A DNA stretch of 64,000 bases from Aquarana catesbeiana (lineage: Eukaryota > Chordata > Amphibia > Anura > Ranidae). Below the pieces are notes generated by a model. It worked only from the letters and a program-made list of their open reading frames with translations. It was not told the origin of the DNA and did no database searches. The position numbers and the translations under genes were made by a program. Below, piece by piece: positions 12,901 through 27,900 of the stretch; positions within the stretch are counted from its first letter, which is position 1; every line of letters begins with the position of its first letter. The stretch spans positions 616,976,092-617,040,091 of the forward strand of contig NC_133328.1 in the NCBI RefSeq assembly GCF_042186555.1. The letters run 5' to 3'.

Positions 12901-15900
12901 GCAATAGGTAGTGACAGGTACTCTTTTTTGAAAAAATTGGGGTCTATTAGACCCTAGATCTCTCCTCTGCCCTCAAAGCATCTGACCACACCAAGATCGG
13001 TGTGATAAAATGCTTCCCCAATTTCCCAATGGCGCTATTTACATCCGGCGAAATCTAAGTCATAAAATGCTCGTAGCTTCCGGTTTCTTAGGCCATAGAG
13101 ATGTTTGGAGCCACTCTGGTCTCTGATCAGCTCTATGGTCAGCTGGCTGAATCACCGGCTGCATTCTCAGGTTCCCTGTTGAGACAGGAGAGCCAGAGAA
13201 AAACACGGAAGACGGTGGGGGGGGGCATTCCCTCCCACGGCTTGTAAAAGCAGTCTAGAGGCTAATTAGCCGCTAGGATTGCTTTTACATGAAAGCCGAC
13301 CGCTGGCTGAAAAGAATGATACCAAGATGATACCTAAATCTGCAGGCATCATTCTGGTATAACCACTCAAAGTCGTGAATGGCGTACCTGAAGACAAAAA
13401 AATGGTTAACAATAAAGCACAGTAAACGGTAAAGTATAAAAAATTGCATACCTGAAAAGCAAACATGATAAAACATAATAACAATAAAACATTGCAGAAT
13501 AGAATACAGTAAAAAAGAGCAGAACAATAGAGAGAGAATAGAGAGAGAGAGAACAATAAAACGACAACTATTTTTTTTTATTTTATATATATTTTTTTTT
13601 TTTGACACTTTTTTTGTAACTAACTTTTGTAACTGTAACCGGTTCCAGGTTCGGGTCTCACAAAATTCGATGGCATCTTGGGAGACCCTGTGAAAGTGTG
13701 CCTAGTCTGTGGAATGCTGTACCCTACGCTAATACTCAACTAGTGAATGGTAGCGTTCAAAACATTCACCAATGCAAAGACCAGGATTGTCAGGACAGGA
13801 GGGACAATAATAGAGGGTGTCACGCCTATATTCGCGCTTGCTGCAGACACGACATCTTTTTTGGGGGGGTTCGTTGGGTAGGGGTACTCGGGAGGACATA
13901 AAGAAAATGCCTCTCATGCACCCGACTGCATTTGGTTGGGGATGTGAATGGGGGAAGTACGGGCGCTGCAGAAGCGGTGGGTTCCCAATTAGGATTGGCG
14001 AATGCAGCAGGAAGGGCATTATGGGCACGACGGGCCTGTGTTTGTCTTTTTGGTGGCAGCGGGACACTACTTGTGCTTGCCACCTCACCAGCTTGAACTG
14101 CACTTATGGGATTCGCCACGTCACCAAGTGTTGCTGCAGCGCTGGTTTGACTACGACCGGGGTGTACTAGGCCACCGGTGCTTGCCAGTTCACCAAAACG
14201 CTACCAAAAAAACTGTTAGCGATCGCAGGGATCAGGCCTGACTCTGCGAATGCTGCAGTTATGCGTTTAGTGTTTTGTAAGTGTCAGTGATCGATCGATA
14301 CTGCACTTGGGTGGGCTGGGCTGGGCCGGGCGGAGGGGCAAAACGCAGGTATCTGGGCTGATCCCGCTAACACTGCGTTTTTGGGAACCCTAAACTGCTG
14401 GGGATGCTAGTATAGATCTGATCGGATCAGATATTGATCCGTTCAGATACTATACCACTAAGGGAGGTGTATGCTGCGTGCGTGGGTGTTAGCGGTACTG
14501 GCGCTAACCTGACGCTGCCTGGGGCTGGTGCTTGCCAGTTCACCAAAACGCTACCAAAAAAACTGTTAGCGATCGCAGGGATCAGGCCTGACTCTGCGAA
14601 CGCTGCAGTTATGCGTTTAGTGTTTTGTAAGTGTCAGTGATCGATCGATACTGCACTTGGGTGGGCTGGGCTGGGCCGGGCGGAGGGGCAAAACGCAGGT
14701 GCTAGCAGGTATCTGGGCTGATCCCGCTAACACTGCGTTTTTGGGAACCCTAAACTGCTGGGGACGCTAGTATCAGATATTGATCCGATCAGATACTATA
14801 CCACTAAGGGAGGTGTACGGTGCGTGCGTGGGTGTTAGCGCTACTGGCGCTAACCTGACGCTGCCTGGTGCTTGCCAGTTCACCAAAATGCTACCAAAAA
14901 AACTGTTAGCGATCGCAGGGATCAGGCCTGACTCTGCGAACGCTGCAGTTATGCGTTTAGTGTTTTGTAAGTGACAGCGATCGATCGATACTGCACTTGG
15001 GTGGGCCGGGCGGAGGGGCAAAACGCAGGTGCTAGCGGGTATCTGGGCTGATCCCGCTAACACTGCGTTTTTGGGAACCCTAAACTGCTGGGGACGCTAG
15101 TATAGATCTGATCGGATCAGATATTGATCCGTTCAGATACTATACCACTAAGGGAGGCGCATGCTGCGTGCGTGGGTGTTAGCGGTACTGGCGCTAATCT
15201 GACCCTGCCTGGGGCGACGCATATCACCGCCGGGCGATCAGGGGGCTAAATCTTTATTCGGTAATAAACGGCGGGTGCCCTGACACTATAAAAAATAAAC
15301 GAACTAACCAGCGTCAACCGTAACGTTTATACGGTGATCAGTGGTGAAAGGGTTAACTAGGGGGCAATCAAGGGGTTAAAACATTTATTAGGTAGTATAT
15401 GGGGGTCCCTGTCGCTATAAAACGCTGACGGCGAACCTAAATATTTACCTCACTAACTAGCGTCACCAGTGACACTAATACAGCGATCAGAAAAATGATC
15501 GCTTAGCGACACTGCTCACAGTGGGTGATCAAGGGGTTAAAACTTTATTAGGTGGGGGTTAGGGGTTTACCCTAGACCTAAAGGGGGGTAATACTAACTG
15601 TCCCAACACTGTAACTGTCACAAACTGACACTATGCAGTAATCAGAAAAAAAAAAAAAACCTGCTGGTGTCAGTTTGTGACAGGGGGGGGGGTGATTGGG
15701 GGGGGATCGGGGGGCGATCGGGGGGGGGGGATCGGGGTGTTTTGTATGCCTGGCATGTTCTACTGTGTGTGTAGTGTGTTGTGCACTCACATTGATGTCT
15801 TCTCCCCTCGGCGCTGGAACGGAAACTACCGAGCCGAGGGGAGATGACATCATTTCCTTTGCTGCTGTTTAGCATACAGCAGCAAAGGAATGTTCCCATT

Positions 15901-18900
15901 GGCCGGCGGCGATCGCGAGGGGGGGGCCACGAACGGATGGCCTCCCCCTCATCTCGGATCGCCGGGGAACAGAACGGGACTGCCTCGGGCACCGGGGGGG
16001 GGGGGGGGCGATCGGACCCCCCACCCGCAGAAGGCAAATCACGTACATGTACGTGATTTTGCCTGCCCGTGCCGCTTTGCCGACGTAAATCGGCGTTAGG
16101 CGGTCCTTAAGTGGTTAATACATAGAATGCATTAGGATAAAAAAAAACCTTCTGATTTTATGACCACTTTAAAAGTCAGCAGATACAGGATTTGTAGCTG
16201 CTGACTTTTATTTATTTATTTTTTTACAGACCGGACAAGCGCTTTACAGATTACGTTGTCCCAACATTTCATATTCCTGATATGTGTCTGTTGTACCATG
16301 TGATTGAAGTATCCTGTTCTCTTTATATTGCTTCTTTTGAATGAAATCCCCAGTGATCCTGCCAAGCCCTTTGCTTTCCTATTTCAAACTGACCAAGCTA
16401 GGCATGAGAGCACATCCATTGTAGTGTGGTCAGTTTTAATGGTTGTGCAGGGAGAATAGTCTGCCTGTCCTCCATTTGTCAGATTTCTGCTACAGACCCC
16501 CCCCCACAATCCCTGCACTGACATTCACTGGGAAGACCAGTGTGCTGTTGTTTCTCCTCCTCCAGCTCTTATATGATCACTTATTAGAAAAAAAGAAAAC
16601 AAAGGTATGTATACCGTATTTATCAGCGTATAACACGCGCCCCAAGTTTAGGAGGGAATTTTAAGGAAAAAAACTTTTAGGAGGGAAGTTTAGGGAAAAA
16701 ACTTTTAAATGCCCATCAATGCAGCCTTATCAGTGTCCATCTGCAGCCTTGTCCATCATTGCAGAATGATCAGTGTCCATTTGCAGCCTTGCCCAGTGTC
16801 ATTTGCGACCTGTAACCATTTAAAATTGCTGCCGCCGAGATAGACAGAGCCTGTGTACTCGGCTGTACTCGGCTCCTCTCGGCTCGTCTCGCAGTCCTGC
16901 CCAGTCCCGCCCCTGGGCCCGGCTCCTATGATGGACATAACACAGGTCCAATGGCAGGACTGGGCGGGACTGCGAGCCGAGCCGAGGCGAGTACACAGTA
17001 CACTCGGCTCAGTCTTTTTCGGCAGCGCTCGCTCCTCATCCCCTCAGAGACAGCAGGGAGGCATGACGGCATGACTGCGAGCGGAGCAGAGCTGAGCCGA
17101 GTGTCTTTTTCGGCGGCGCTCGCTCTTTTTTGGCGGCGCTCGCTCTTTTCCGGCGGTGCTCGCTCCTCTTCCCCTCACAGACAGTGGGGATCGGCGTATA
17201 ACACACACCCACGATTTTTCCCTAATTTTAAGGGGAAAAAAGTGCGTGTTATACGCCGATAAAAACGGTAATTTTTTAATATGTATTATACTGTATATAC
17301 ACAAATGTTTGCCTTTTGTTTCTATTTTAAACTGAATGGGTTGTTTTACAAGCTGAGGGCTCCCTTAGACTTTAAAAACATACCTGCCAAGTCATTGGTC
17401 CTGTTGTTTAAGCAGTAGCAATATCTCATGGGAAACTTGTGGTAATCTACATGTTTTAGGTTAGAAACTGCAAAGGAAACCATAAAGAATGATAATGTTA
17501 CATTTTGCATAGTAAAAAAAACCCATCATAGTTAAAGGGTATGTTACCCCAACATTTCCTATTCCTGATATGTGCCTGCTGTACCATGTACCTGTATGAA
17601 TGTGTTTCCTGTTCTCTTTGTATTGCTTCCTTTGTGTGAAATCCCTGGTGTTCCTGCCCATCCCTCTGCTCCCCTATTAAAAACTGACCACACTAAGCAG
17701 GAGAGCACAACATGGTCAGTTCTCTAGCTATGGTGGGAACTCAACCTACTCTCCGCCAATGATCAGACTTGTCCTGACACCCCCCCTCAGCACAGCCTTT
17801 CACTGGGAAGCTCAGTGTGCTGCTGATTCTCCCCCCCCCCCCCAGCTCTTATGCAGCTGAGAACAGAGGGAATGTGATAATTTATAAAAAAAGGGAAAAA
17901 GGTATTTATAATGTATTTTTTTTTATATTTATACACAAATGTTTCACTTCTATTTTAAACTGAATGGGTTGTTTTACAAGGTGATCGTTTACAATCAATT
18001 TAAGCGTTCTACAAACTCTTATAATATCAAATGTAAGCCCCAATAATAAACTGGTTCTAATTTGCTTCCTTTTGTTCTTTTAAATTTCATCAACACCCAC
18101 AAAATAAAATGGTCATAGCTGCAGTTTTATTTTTTTATTTTGCAGAATATTTGTGCAGCTATTTATCAAATTATACTGATTGGATGGTGTATGGGACACT
18201 TTCTGGAATATATGGTGTTTGGACTTTTTTACGAATTTGGGATTTGAACTTTGATCAAGATTGGATGGGACTTTATATTTATGTGGATCCCATTATTCCT
18301 GATTTATATTTGTATTAACTGATATGATTAATATTGATTTAATCGTATTATTATGGGTTATTACAGTGAGTTGTTTATATCATTTATAGTTTAAAGTGGA
18401 ACTTTAGTCAAAAAAATTAAGTCCTGCTAGATCACTTCAGGCTGGCACCTTTTGAAGCTATACCTACAGTGCCTTGAAAAAGTATTCATACCCTTTGACA
18501 TTTTCCACATTTTGTTATCTTACAACCAAAAACGTAAATGTATTTTATTGGGATTTTATTTGATAGACCAACACAAAGTGGCACATAATTGTGAAGTGGA
18601 AGGAAAATGATAAATCGTTTTCAACATTTTTTTTTTACAAATGAATATCTTAAAAGTGTGGGGTGCATTTGTATTCAGCCCCCTTTACTCTGATAGCCCT
18701 AACTAACATCTAGTGGAACCAATTGCCTTCAGAAGTCACCTAATAAGTAAATAGAGTCCACCTGTGTGTAATTTAAAATCAGTATAAATACAGCTGTTCT
18801 GTGAAGCCCTCAGTGGTTTGTGAGAGAACCTTAGTAAAAAAACAGCATCATGAAGGCCAAGGCACACACCAGACAGAGATAAAGTTGTGGAGAAATTTAA

Positions 18901-21900
18901 AGCAGGGTTTAGGTTATAAAAAAATCTCCCAAGCTTTGAACATCTCACGGAGCTCTGTTCAATCCATTATCTGAAAATGGAAAGAGTATGGCACAACTGC
19001 AAACCTACCAAGACATGGCCGTCCACCTAAACTGACAGGCCGGGCAAGGAGAACATTCATCAGAGGAGCAGCCAAGAGGCCCATGGTAACTCTGGAGGAG
19101 CTGCAGAGATCCACAGCTCAGGTGGGAGAATCTGTCCACAAGACAACTATTAGTCGTGTTCTCCACAAATCTGGCCTTTATGGAAGAGTGGCAAGAAGAA
19201 AGCCATTGTTGAAAGAAAGCCATAAGAAGTCCCATTTGCAGTTTGTGAGAAGCCATGTGGGGGACACAGCAAACATGTGGAAGAAGGTGCTCTGGTCAGA
19301 TGAGGCCAAAATTGGACGTTTTGGCCTAAAAGCAAAACACTATGTGTGGTGGAAAACTAACACAGTACATCATAACCTGAACACACCATCCCCATCGTAA
19401 AACATGGTGGTGGCAGAATCATGTTGTGGGGATGTTTTCTTCAGCAGGGACAGGGAAGCTGGTCAGAGTTGATGGGAAGATGGATGGAGCCAAATACAGG
19501 GCAATCTTAGAAGAAAACCTGTTAGAGTCTGCAAAAGACTTGAGACTGCGGCGAAGGTTCACCTTCCAGCAGGACAACGACCCGAAACATACAGCCAGAG
19601 CTACAATGGAATGGTTTAGATCAAAGCATATTCATGTGTTAGAATGGCCCAGTCAAAGTCCAGACCTAAATCCAAGACTTGAAAATTGCTGGCAAGACTT
19701 GAAAATTGCAGTTCAGACGCTCTCCATCCATTCTGACAGAGCTTGAGCTATTTTGCAAAGAAGAATGGGCAAAAATGTCCCTCTCTAGATGTACAAAGCT
19801 GGTAGAGACATCCCCAAAAAGACTTGCAGCTGTAATTGCAGTGAAAGGTGGTTTTACAAAGTATTGACTCAGGGGGACTGAATACAAATGCACCCCACAC
19901 TTTTCACATATTTATTTGTAAAAAACTTGGGAAACCATTTATCCTTTTTCTTCCACTTCACAATTATGTGCCACTTTGTGTTGGTCTATCACATAAAATC
20001 CCAATAAAATACATTTATGTTTTCGGTTGTAGACAAAATGTGGAAAATTTCAAGGGGTATGAATACTTTTTCAAGGCTCTGTATACTGGATGTATGAAGA
20101 ATGAAGCACCTTACATTGGGTGAGGTTACGAGTGACCATGGGGTAATGGTAAACACAACCTTCCAATGATCCCAACAATCAGGTGACATCCTAATCCTTG
20201 GTCCACTCACTCCAATGGAATCCCAAGTCTAGGCCCACTCAGAAACATCATGATGGTCAGAGACACTTGGATATTGATCGAAACAACCCATTGTTTGCTT
20301 GTGTGCCAGAAGTGCCAGTCGGTGAATAGGAAATGTTGTTGGTACTTGGGAACACCATTGGAGGTGGAAAAGACAATCTGAATAGTGTGGGAAACCTTGA
20401 CATAGTTACATAGTAGGTGAGGTTGAAAAAAGACACAAGTCCTTCAAGTCCAACCTGTTGACAAAGCGGTGTTATGGTGATCACCAGAGATGAGACTTTA
20501 TGAACCTTGGTTCCACAACTGTCAACTGAGGAAGTCACAAAACAAATCTTTGGGTGTACTAATAAATACACTTTGTCAAGATTACTCACACTAGTTACTA
20601 GTTACAGTGATTACTCACACTTATTTCCCGCTTCCAACAGGGTCTCCAAGCACCAACTCCATTCGCAGTTCACCAATGGGCACCTCTGCCACAGAAGGAA
20701 ACAGATTTTCTTTTTGGTTTTGCAAGAAATCCAGTGCTCTCCTGTGTCCTGTGCCCCCTGCAATATTATCAACTTCATCAGCCCAGTTATCCTCTGTGAA
20801 CTACAGTACCCCTTTATCCCTATTTTATGAAAAAGGAGGGAGGGAAGTTGGTATTTTGTAGTCCTAAACACTTTGGGGTTGATTTACTAAAGGAAAATAG
20901 ACTGTGCACTTTGCAACTGCAGTTGCTCCAGAGCTTAGTAAATTAGGTAAAGCTTCACTTTGGAAAGAATACCCCAATCACGTGCAAAGAAAATTTAAAA
21001 AAAAAAAAACAGCATTTTTGCTTGCACATGATTGGATGATGGAAGTCAGCAGAGCTTCTGCTCATTTACTTAAAGATCTGGGGCAACTGCTCTTGCAGAG
21101 TGCACAGTCTATTTACCTTTAGTAAATAAACCCCTGTATGTCTTAGAGTGCCAAAATTGGTCCTCCATAGATACAATACAATGATTGGGCATTGTCAACC
21201 CAGGACAGGAAGTGTGTTTCTGGCAGGACCACCAGATGAAAATGAAAGAACAACAACCTAAAAAAAGGTAAAAACAAGGCAGCCACCACATCTAAGGACT
21301 GGTAAGCTACAATATACGTCATTCTTGTTCTTGGTTCTAGATACATTATAATGAAGGACTGAAATCGATAAATCAAGCAGCACATACTATTATAAATAAG
21401 GATTGAAACCTTGTGGAACGCAAAGGAACTGTATGAAGTCACACTCAGAAAGGAGAAGAAATTGTTGGCACCTGGGAAACAAATAGACATCAATTAATAA
21501 GGAGCAAAGCTGTAATTCTACAATAGTTGATGAGCTATGATTAGGCGCCTAGGTTGGCAAGAAACCTGTTAGCTGGTGGCTATATTCCCTCATCTGTACA
21601 TTGTGGATTGTTGTTGTGAATTATGAATCAATAAAGTTGATTTTTTTTTTTTTATTGTATTTTTATTACAATTTTTTTAAGAATACAAACGTTTTAATAA
21701 GTTACACATACAGTACATAAAGAAACACCTGCCAACAATATAAGGGAAGGTAGAGATGACTATAGCAGTGCCAAGGAATAGCAACAAAATAAATGACAAT
21801 TTACTACATTGTCATAAATTGAGCAAGATCTATAAAAAAAGAGGAAGTAAACCCTGGATTTTGTTTCTTTTTTTTTTTACATATTATCAATCAACAATAT

Positions 21901-24900
21901 ATATAGATGCCTTCCATATTAAAACTAGCTACTTTTTTTGCTTTTATAAAATAGATCTTCTTCCGAGAATTGCCTGCTCTATCTTTACTCCTGATTTCTG
22001 GCTCTTGTGTGGGCATTTCCGCCCTTTCTTTCTTTCCCTGGCTAAATCTCGCGCATGCGCGATCGCGCAATTGCGAGTGCTCTTATGGACTTCTGTGTGG
22101 TACTCTGGTTCACTCCCCTTGTGTGACGACAGTCACAAGGGGAGAACCAGGAAGGTGTGGAGGAGGGGACACTATCGCGAGGTTTCCTCTGTGCCGTTCT
22201 CAGTGGAAGGAATTAACCTGGCATGCAGGGGCTATTGAAACGGCACACATAATATGCCGTTAACGAAACCATGGACTGCGCATGCGTTGGTGACATAATT
22301 AAAGATTGCAGGACGGATTATGAAGAGACTGTAAGAGTAAGTGAAATTTCACAGGCAGCAATCGGCAGGCTTATCACTGTAGATTAGAATGAGCTAAAGT
22401 TAAAGTATACAGTTTACAACCACTTTAACAGGTAAAGGCATAGGGAAGTAACAGAAAGGGGGGGCACCATGGGTCTCAGGGTTCAAAAATAGACATGTGC
22501 AGTTCGTTTAGAATTGATATTCACACAATTTTTCGTTATTCGGAGATTCGGATATATTCGAATACCCGAATTACAATATAAACTAATTTTTACCAAATGC
22601 TCCAAATAACGTAACGAAATTCGTCCAAATTTCAGAAATTTAGACTGAAATTCGAATCCGAAGTCAGAATTAAAAAAAAAAAAAAAGCTGCTTGTCTTTC
22701 AAAACGCTCGTTGACCACGTTATTCGTAAACCAAGGTTCCACTGTATACAGATTGCTGGCATCTGGGGATTAACAGGTTTATTCTAACATTGATAGCACC
22801 ATATCTACAGTATGGGTCAAAAATGATTGGTGCCCCTTCCACTTTTACCCAAACAATCCCATTTGGCCATGAACTGAAATAAAGAATGGCGGAAATCATT
22901 TACGTGTGTATTTAACTAATACAATTATTTGGGAAAAACTGAAGGAAATGCCAAGAATTTTGCCCATGACTTCATATCCAGAACATGTTTCTGCTTTGAC
23001 ACTGTTAGCCAAATGGGGATTACGGCATATCCTCCAATAAATAGAAGAATGTTATATTAGAAAAAAAAACACTTATATTAACCCCTCCAAATTCTCTCTT
23101 CAAATAAAAGATCTCAACATCAAAATCTATTTTTTTTTTACAATCCTGGGAATTCACTCACCTCTAAGAGCCCGGTTGAGCATTCCATTTACCAGATCAG
23201 TAAAGTTGAACTGAGAAAGGTCAACGGAGGCAGCTGGGATCTCTGTAACATAGAAAAAGTCCCTATTTAACTCTCATTTATTCACTCACTGCACTTAAAC
23301 AACGTCCTAATAAAAAGAGCTGAACTGCATAGCTTTATCTACACAACCTTTATCTCGAATTGTATCTGAAAAGACCAAAATATTCCTATTTTTATTAATT
23401 TAATGTATTTGTTATTGATAAATGTTCCTGCAATGTATAAATAGATTCTCTAGCACAGTATGTACAGGTCATGGACTTGTAGACATGGGTGAGTTGTTTG
23501 CACCGATCTCATCTGTGTATAATGTTTTGCTTCTTAAAGTGTTACTAAACCCAGGAGCCTGCATTCACTATATTCAGGCATGTACTGGCCATCGGGACTA
23601 CTGGGAGTTTCCGTAGGCTCAGTGGGCCGGTCAGGCGCAGTCCTGGAGCCGCACCTCACTGACAGTGAGTGATCATGATTTCACTCCTGTCACCAAGGAG
23701 CAGCTGTCGAAACTTGCTGGAGTGAGGATTAGGCTTTCTGCTCCCTCCAGCCTGCAGGGGGAGATAGACAGCCGGCAGACTTTTCTTCCTCTCGCCCCTT
23801 ATCACTCGTCACTTATCACATGACTGGAGAGAGGAACGAGAAGCTGCCTTCATTCTGGAGAGCTGTGAGTGACTACACATGGGATGGGGGACACTCTGAT
23901 GCAAGGGGGACACTCAAAATTAAAGTGGGACGGTCTGGATGAAGTCCAGGCTCAAATTTTTGTCCCAGTCCAGCCCTTGCTATATCTGGTCTCCCACAGT
24001 ACACAGAACATGCAATAGTTTTAGTAAATATAACCTGCTAAACACCTTTTCTCATCAGCAGTATATAGCAGTCTTGTGACTTCTATCAGTGTCTGGTTAA
24101 AGCTTGTTGGAGGAGTTTTCATTCTCCCCTGACTGTCCTATGATGCTGCAGGACCCCTGACCCTCTGTCTGGACAGTGCTGATTGGCTCTGTGCTGATCA
24201 CATGCAGCCTTACAAGAAAAAAAAAACTCTCTAGCAATACACACCAAACTGAGCATGTGCAGGGTGCCCCCAAGCCCCTGTTCTATCAGGAGATGTATTG
24301 GGGACAGTGGACAAAGGGGAGGGTCAGAGGAGACAGGATCAAACAGCCTTTTTATACAATGCGGAGGATTAACCCTGAAGGTTCCAGAGTGAGTATAATA
24401 AACATGTAATACTGCATATACAGACTGATTTTACTGCTGTTGGTTTAGAAACACTTTAAGATCACTTAATACAGTAGACACAGTCTGTCTGTTACAGCAC
24501 ACAGGTTAGTGCTAATAATACATGTAACATTAGATCAGCCTTTCTCGACCTTTTTAACAAGAACAAACCCTTGGAATAAATTTTAGGTCTCAAGACACCC
24601 TTGAAAATATTTTTTTTCAGTAATAATATTAAAATTAGGAATGCCATATAAGGTTAATAATGATGGTCTTATTGATGACCAAAAAAAAAAACCAGATAAT
24701 GTAAACTGTAATGCTCCCTTTGGTGGCCAGTAACGTGCCCACTTTCTTTAGTGGCCAGAGGAAACAGCACTGCAGAAATACACATTCACCACTTTTCCAT
24801 TCATAAACAAATAGCAGCAGCTAAGTGGTTAAATAATATGAATAAGCAAAATTTTGTTTTTATCGCCTCAAAATTTTAGCAAAAATCTAAAGATTTTGGT

Positions 24901-27900
24901 GAAGTTTCATCATTTTGGTGTCAAATGGAAGGCGAATTTAATGTGGTTTCCGCTGGTTTTGATGGTTGCCATAGGCTTTAAATTGTTCCTGAGGGGAATG
25001 GAAGCTCCATTACCTACTGTCACAGAAAACCACAGGGACCTGGGACCTTGGAGGGGCCTGGGGGGCCAACCTCCCCCCCAACGACTATAAACCAAGGACT
25101 AAGGAGACCCCCCTCTTGGGGTTACAAGGAATCTTTTCCCCAAAAGGGTTACATCACTTCCCTGGGTACCTGGCTGGCCGTGAATTATACCAGCTACTCT
25201 TTCCATGCAATTAGGGCAGGTGGGACTGCATACCTCCCAGCTGTCCCTGATTTGGAAGGACTGTCCCTGATTTGGAGCAATGTCCCTCTGTCCCTCATTC
25301 CTCCTCATTTGTCCCTCATTTCTGGTCTGATCTATATAGATGTATATAAATTGCACCTTTTATCTATCAAAAAGTGTTCCCCAGAGCTAAACCTTTCATC
25401 TGATTCCTAAATTGCTGCATTTGTAAATTCCAAAAGCCAATATATAGAAATAGTAATCGTAAAAAAAGCACTTGTGAGTTTAACCGATCTTGTTTTTTTT
25501 GTACAATTCTCCTTTAAGGGGGCGTGGCAAGGGGTGTGTTCTATGCCTGCATACTTTTGCTGATAGGTGTCCCTCATTCCCATTTCAAAAAGATGGGAGG
25601 TATGGGACTGTTTCTGGAACCCCTTGGCATACTGTGCATAGTGGAACTATTATCCTGCATCAATGTGTTATGTGCAGGGCTGTGAATTCCAGCACTTGTG
25701 GGGTTAAGAAACTTTATATTCTGTTACAGGTTTCCTGGCATCCACTATTGTTTGCTGTAATTGGGTTTAGCTGATAAGTCCGGACTACTAGGTTAAAGCC
25801 TCGTACACACTACTATTCTTTTTTTTTTAACAAAAAAGAAATTGACAGCTCAGGCCGGAGCCCATGTACTAACAATACAATGTTAGTACAGCGATCTCGC
25901 CTGCTGAGCTATTGTGTTCTGACAGGGCGACGACCCCCTGCCAGACCACACCGGTCAGCCAATGGCTGAGAGCGTTGATCGGGGTCGGTCTGCAGACCTT
26001 TATTTTTCAGTTATGACCCTTCGACAAAAGCTGGTCGAACACACAGGCAGAATGTCGGCCGTTTTTTATTGAACCGGCCGATGCCGCCCCACATTCGGAC
26101 TGTGTGTACTAGGGTTAAAGAATCAATCGTTTTCTTGTGTTTGATTGATTATTTTTGTATATAACGTCATTTTCTCCCAGGACTTGTAATGTGTGCCATA
26201 CCTGTCTAGGGGGAGGGTTCTGTGTATAAATGCTGTGCTGTGTGCTAAATAAAGTCAGTCCTGTTTCATTCCAACATTGGTTCTGTCTGATGTAGACATG
26301 TGTGCACTGCCGAAAAATTTGTTTGTTTTCGTTTCATTCAGGGTTTTTTTGTTTTTCGTGTCATTCGTTATGATCACACTTTGCAAATTCGAAAATTCGA
26401 AAATCCGAAAATAAAAAATAAAATCCAAAAAATAAATAACTAACCTATACTAACTAACTATTAACTTATAGGTATTGAAATTTCCTTTCAAATTTGGCTG
26501 TTAGTGAATGTAAGGTATATGAATTTATCCGAAGTTGCCATCAACTATTGTTTGCTGTAATTAGGTTTAGCTGATAAGTCCAAAATACTAGGGAGGACTC
26601 CACTGCCGCCTTCATTTTATGCACAAGCGCTTTTTTATCTTCTTAAATGTAAGTGTATTTCCTTTTTATTAAAATTACTGTGTTTACGGAATCACACTAT
26701 GTGGCCCCTTTTTTATTCCTTATGGGCCATATGCTGGGATGCTTAACGATTTATGTGGAGAAGATACTTCCATGAAGTCTTCTGGGATCCCTACACCTCC
26801 AGGTTGCCAAGGTCTTCCCCCCATTGCCGTTGAGCAATACAAGCTGGTTTGACCCTTACAGTATATGCTGATTTGGGTTCAAACCCTCCGGTAAGCCTCC
26901 ATCTGTATTTGCTGTGGGAATTGCACATGTTTTCTTTAGGACACTGTGGTGAAGTCTACTGAATTTGTTTCCTACTTGTCAACTATCAAGATTCAGTTTA
27001 TATGATTGGTGGACAAAATAGAAGCCAGCTGCGTACTGTTTGTTATATTTTTTGGGCAGGAGCAGCCTAACAGATTTTTACGTTGGTGATGGTATTTTAC
27101 ACATTTTTTTCACAGTTGGTGACCACGAGGGTCCTTATTACATATGGACTATAATCATTAGTCTGTTGATGGACATTTAATCCTAATTCAAGACACTTGA
27201 AACATATCCAATTTATTTTTATAATTTGTATGTCTATGGTTTATTTTCACTTTAGCGCTACACTTTGTTTTACCAAAATACTAGGTAAAGCCTCGTACAC
27301 ACCACTAGTTTTTTTTTTTTTTTTAAAAACGAAAAAGCAACTGACAGCTCAGGTCAATTCGTAAATTCGAAAATCCTTAAATTCGTAAATTCGAAAATCC
27401 AAAAATAAGAAAAAAAATCCAAAAATTAAAAAAATAAATAACTAACTATCTAATAACTAACTATTAAATTATAGGTATTGAAATGTCCTTTCAAATTTGG
27501 CTGTTAGTGAACGTAATGAATACGAATTTATCAGAAGTTACGAATTATCCGAAATAACGAATGCTGCATCTATACAAATGGAACGTAACAAATTAATAAT
27601 AATAAATAACAGTAATAATAATAATAAAAATGTTTATTATTATTAGTGGCATTTATTATTAATATGTTCTGTTCCATTTGCAGGAAAAAGTTTGTAAAAT
27701 CACCAGTCTATGGGGTTGATTTACTAAAGCTGGAGCGTGCAAAATCACTTCTGCAGAGCAACCAATCAGCTTCTAACCTCAGCTTGTTCAATTAAGCTTT
27801 GGCAATAAAACCTGGATGCTGATTGGGTTCTATGCAGAAGTGAGACTGATTTTGCACTCTCCAGCTTTAGTATATAAAACCCATTGTGTACATCGTATGG

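Larger units (their letters stand above)
10275..16114. mobile_element. piggyBac-type (TTAA) element or nested composite
   Basis: Flanked by TTAA at 10271-10274 and 16115-16118. Ends CCACTTGAGCCCCGGACC and GGCGGTCCTTAAGTGG are imperfect inverted repeats, and the flanks rejoin into one older repeat. A piggyBac transposase C-terminal remnant lies at 13729-14103. A second CTAACCACTTGAAG start at about 12219 and the inverted block before it suggest two elements or a rearranged copy. Confidence 0.75.

Noticed and set aside
13266..13608. Two hydrophobic minus-strand frames
   Set aside because: Driven by T/A-rich low complexity inside the TTAA element; no membrane protein family pattern.
21756..22238. 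160-codon plus-strand frame
   Set aside because: Spans a MITE-like segment, opposite to the host gene, with no recognisable domain.
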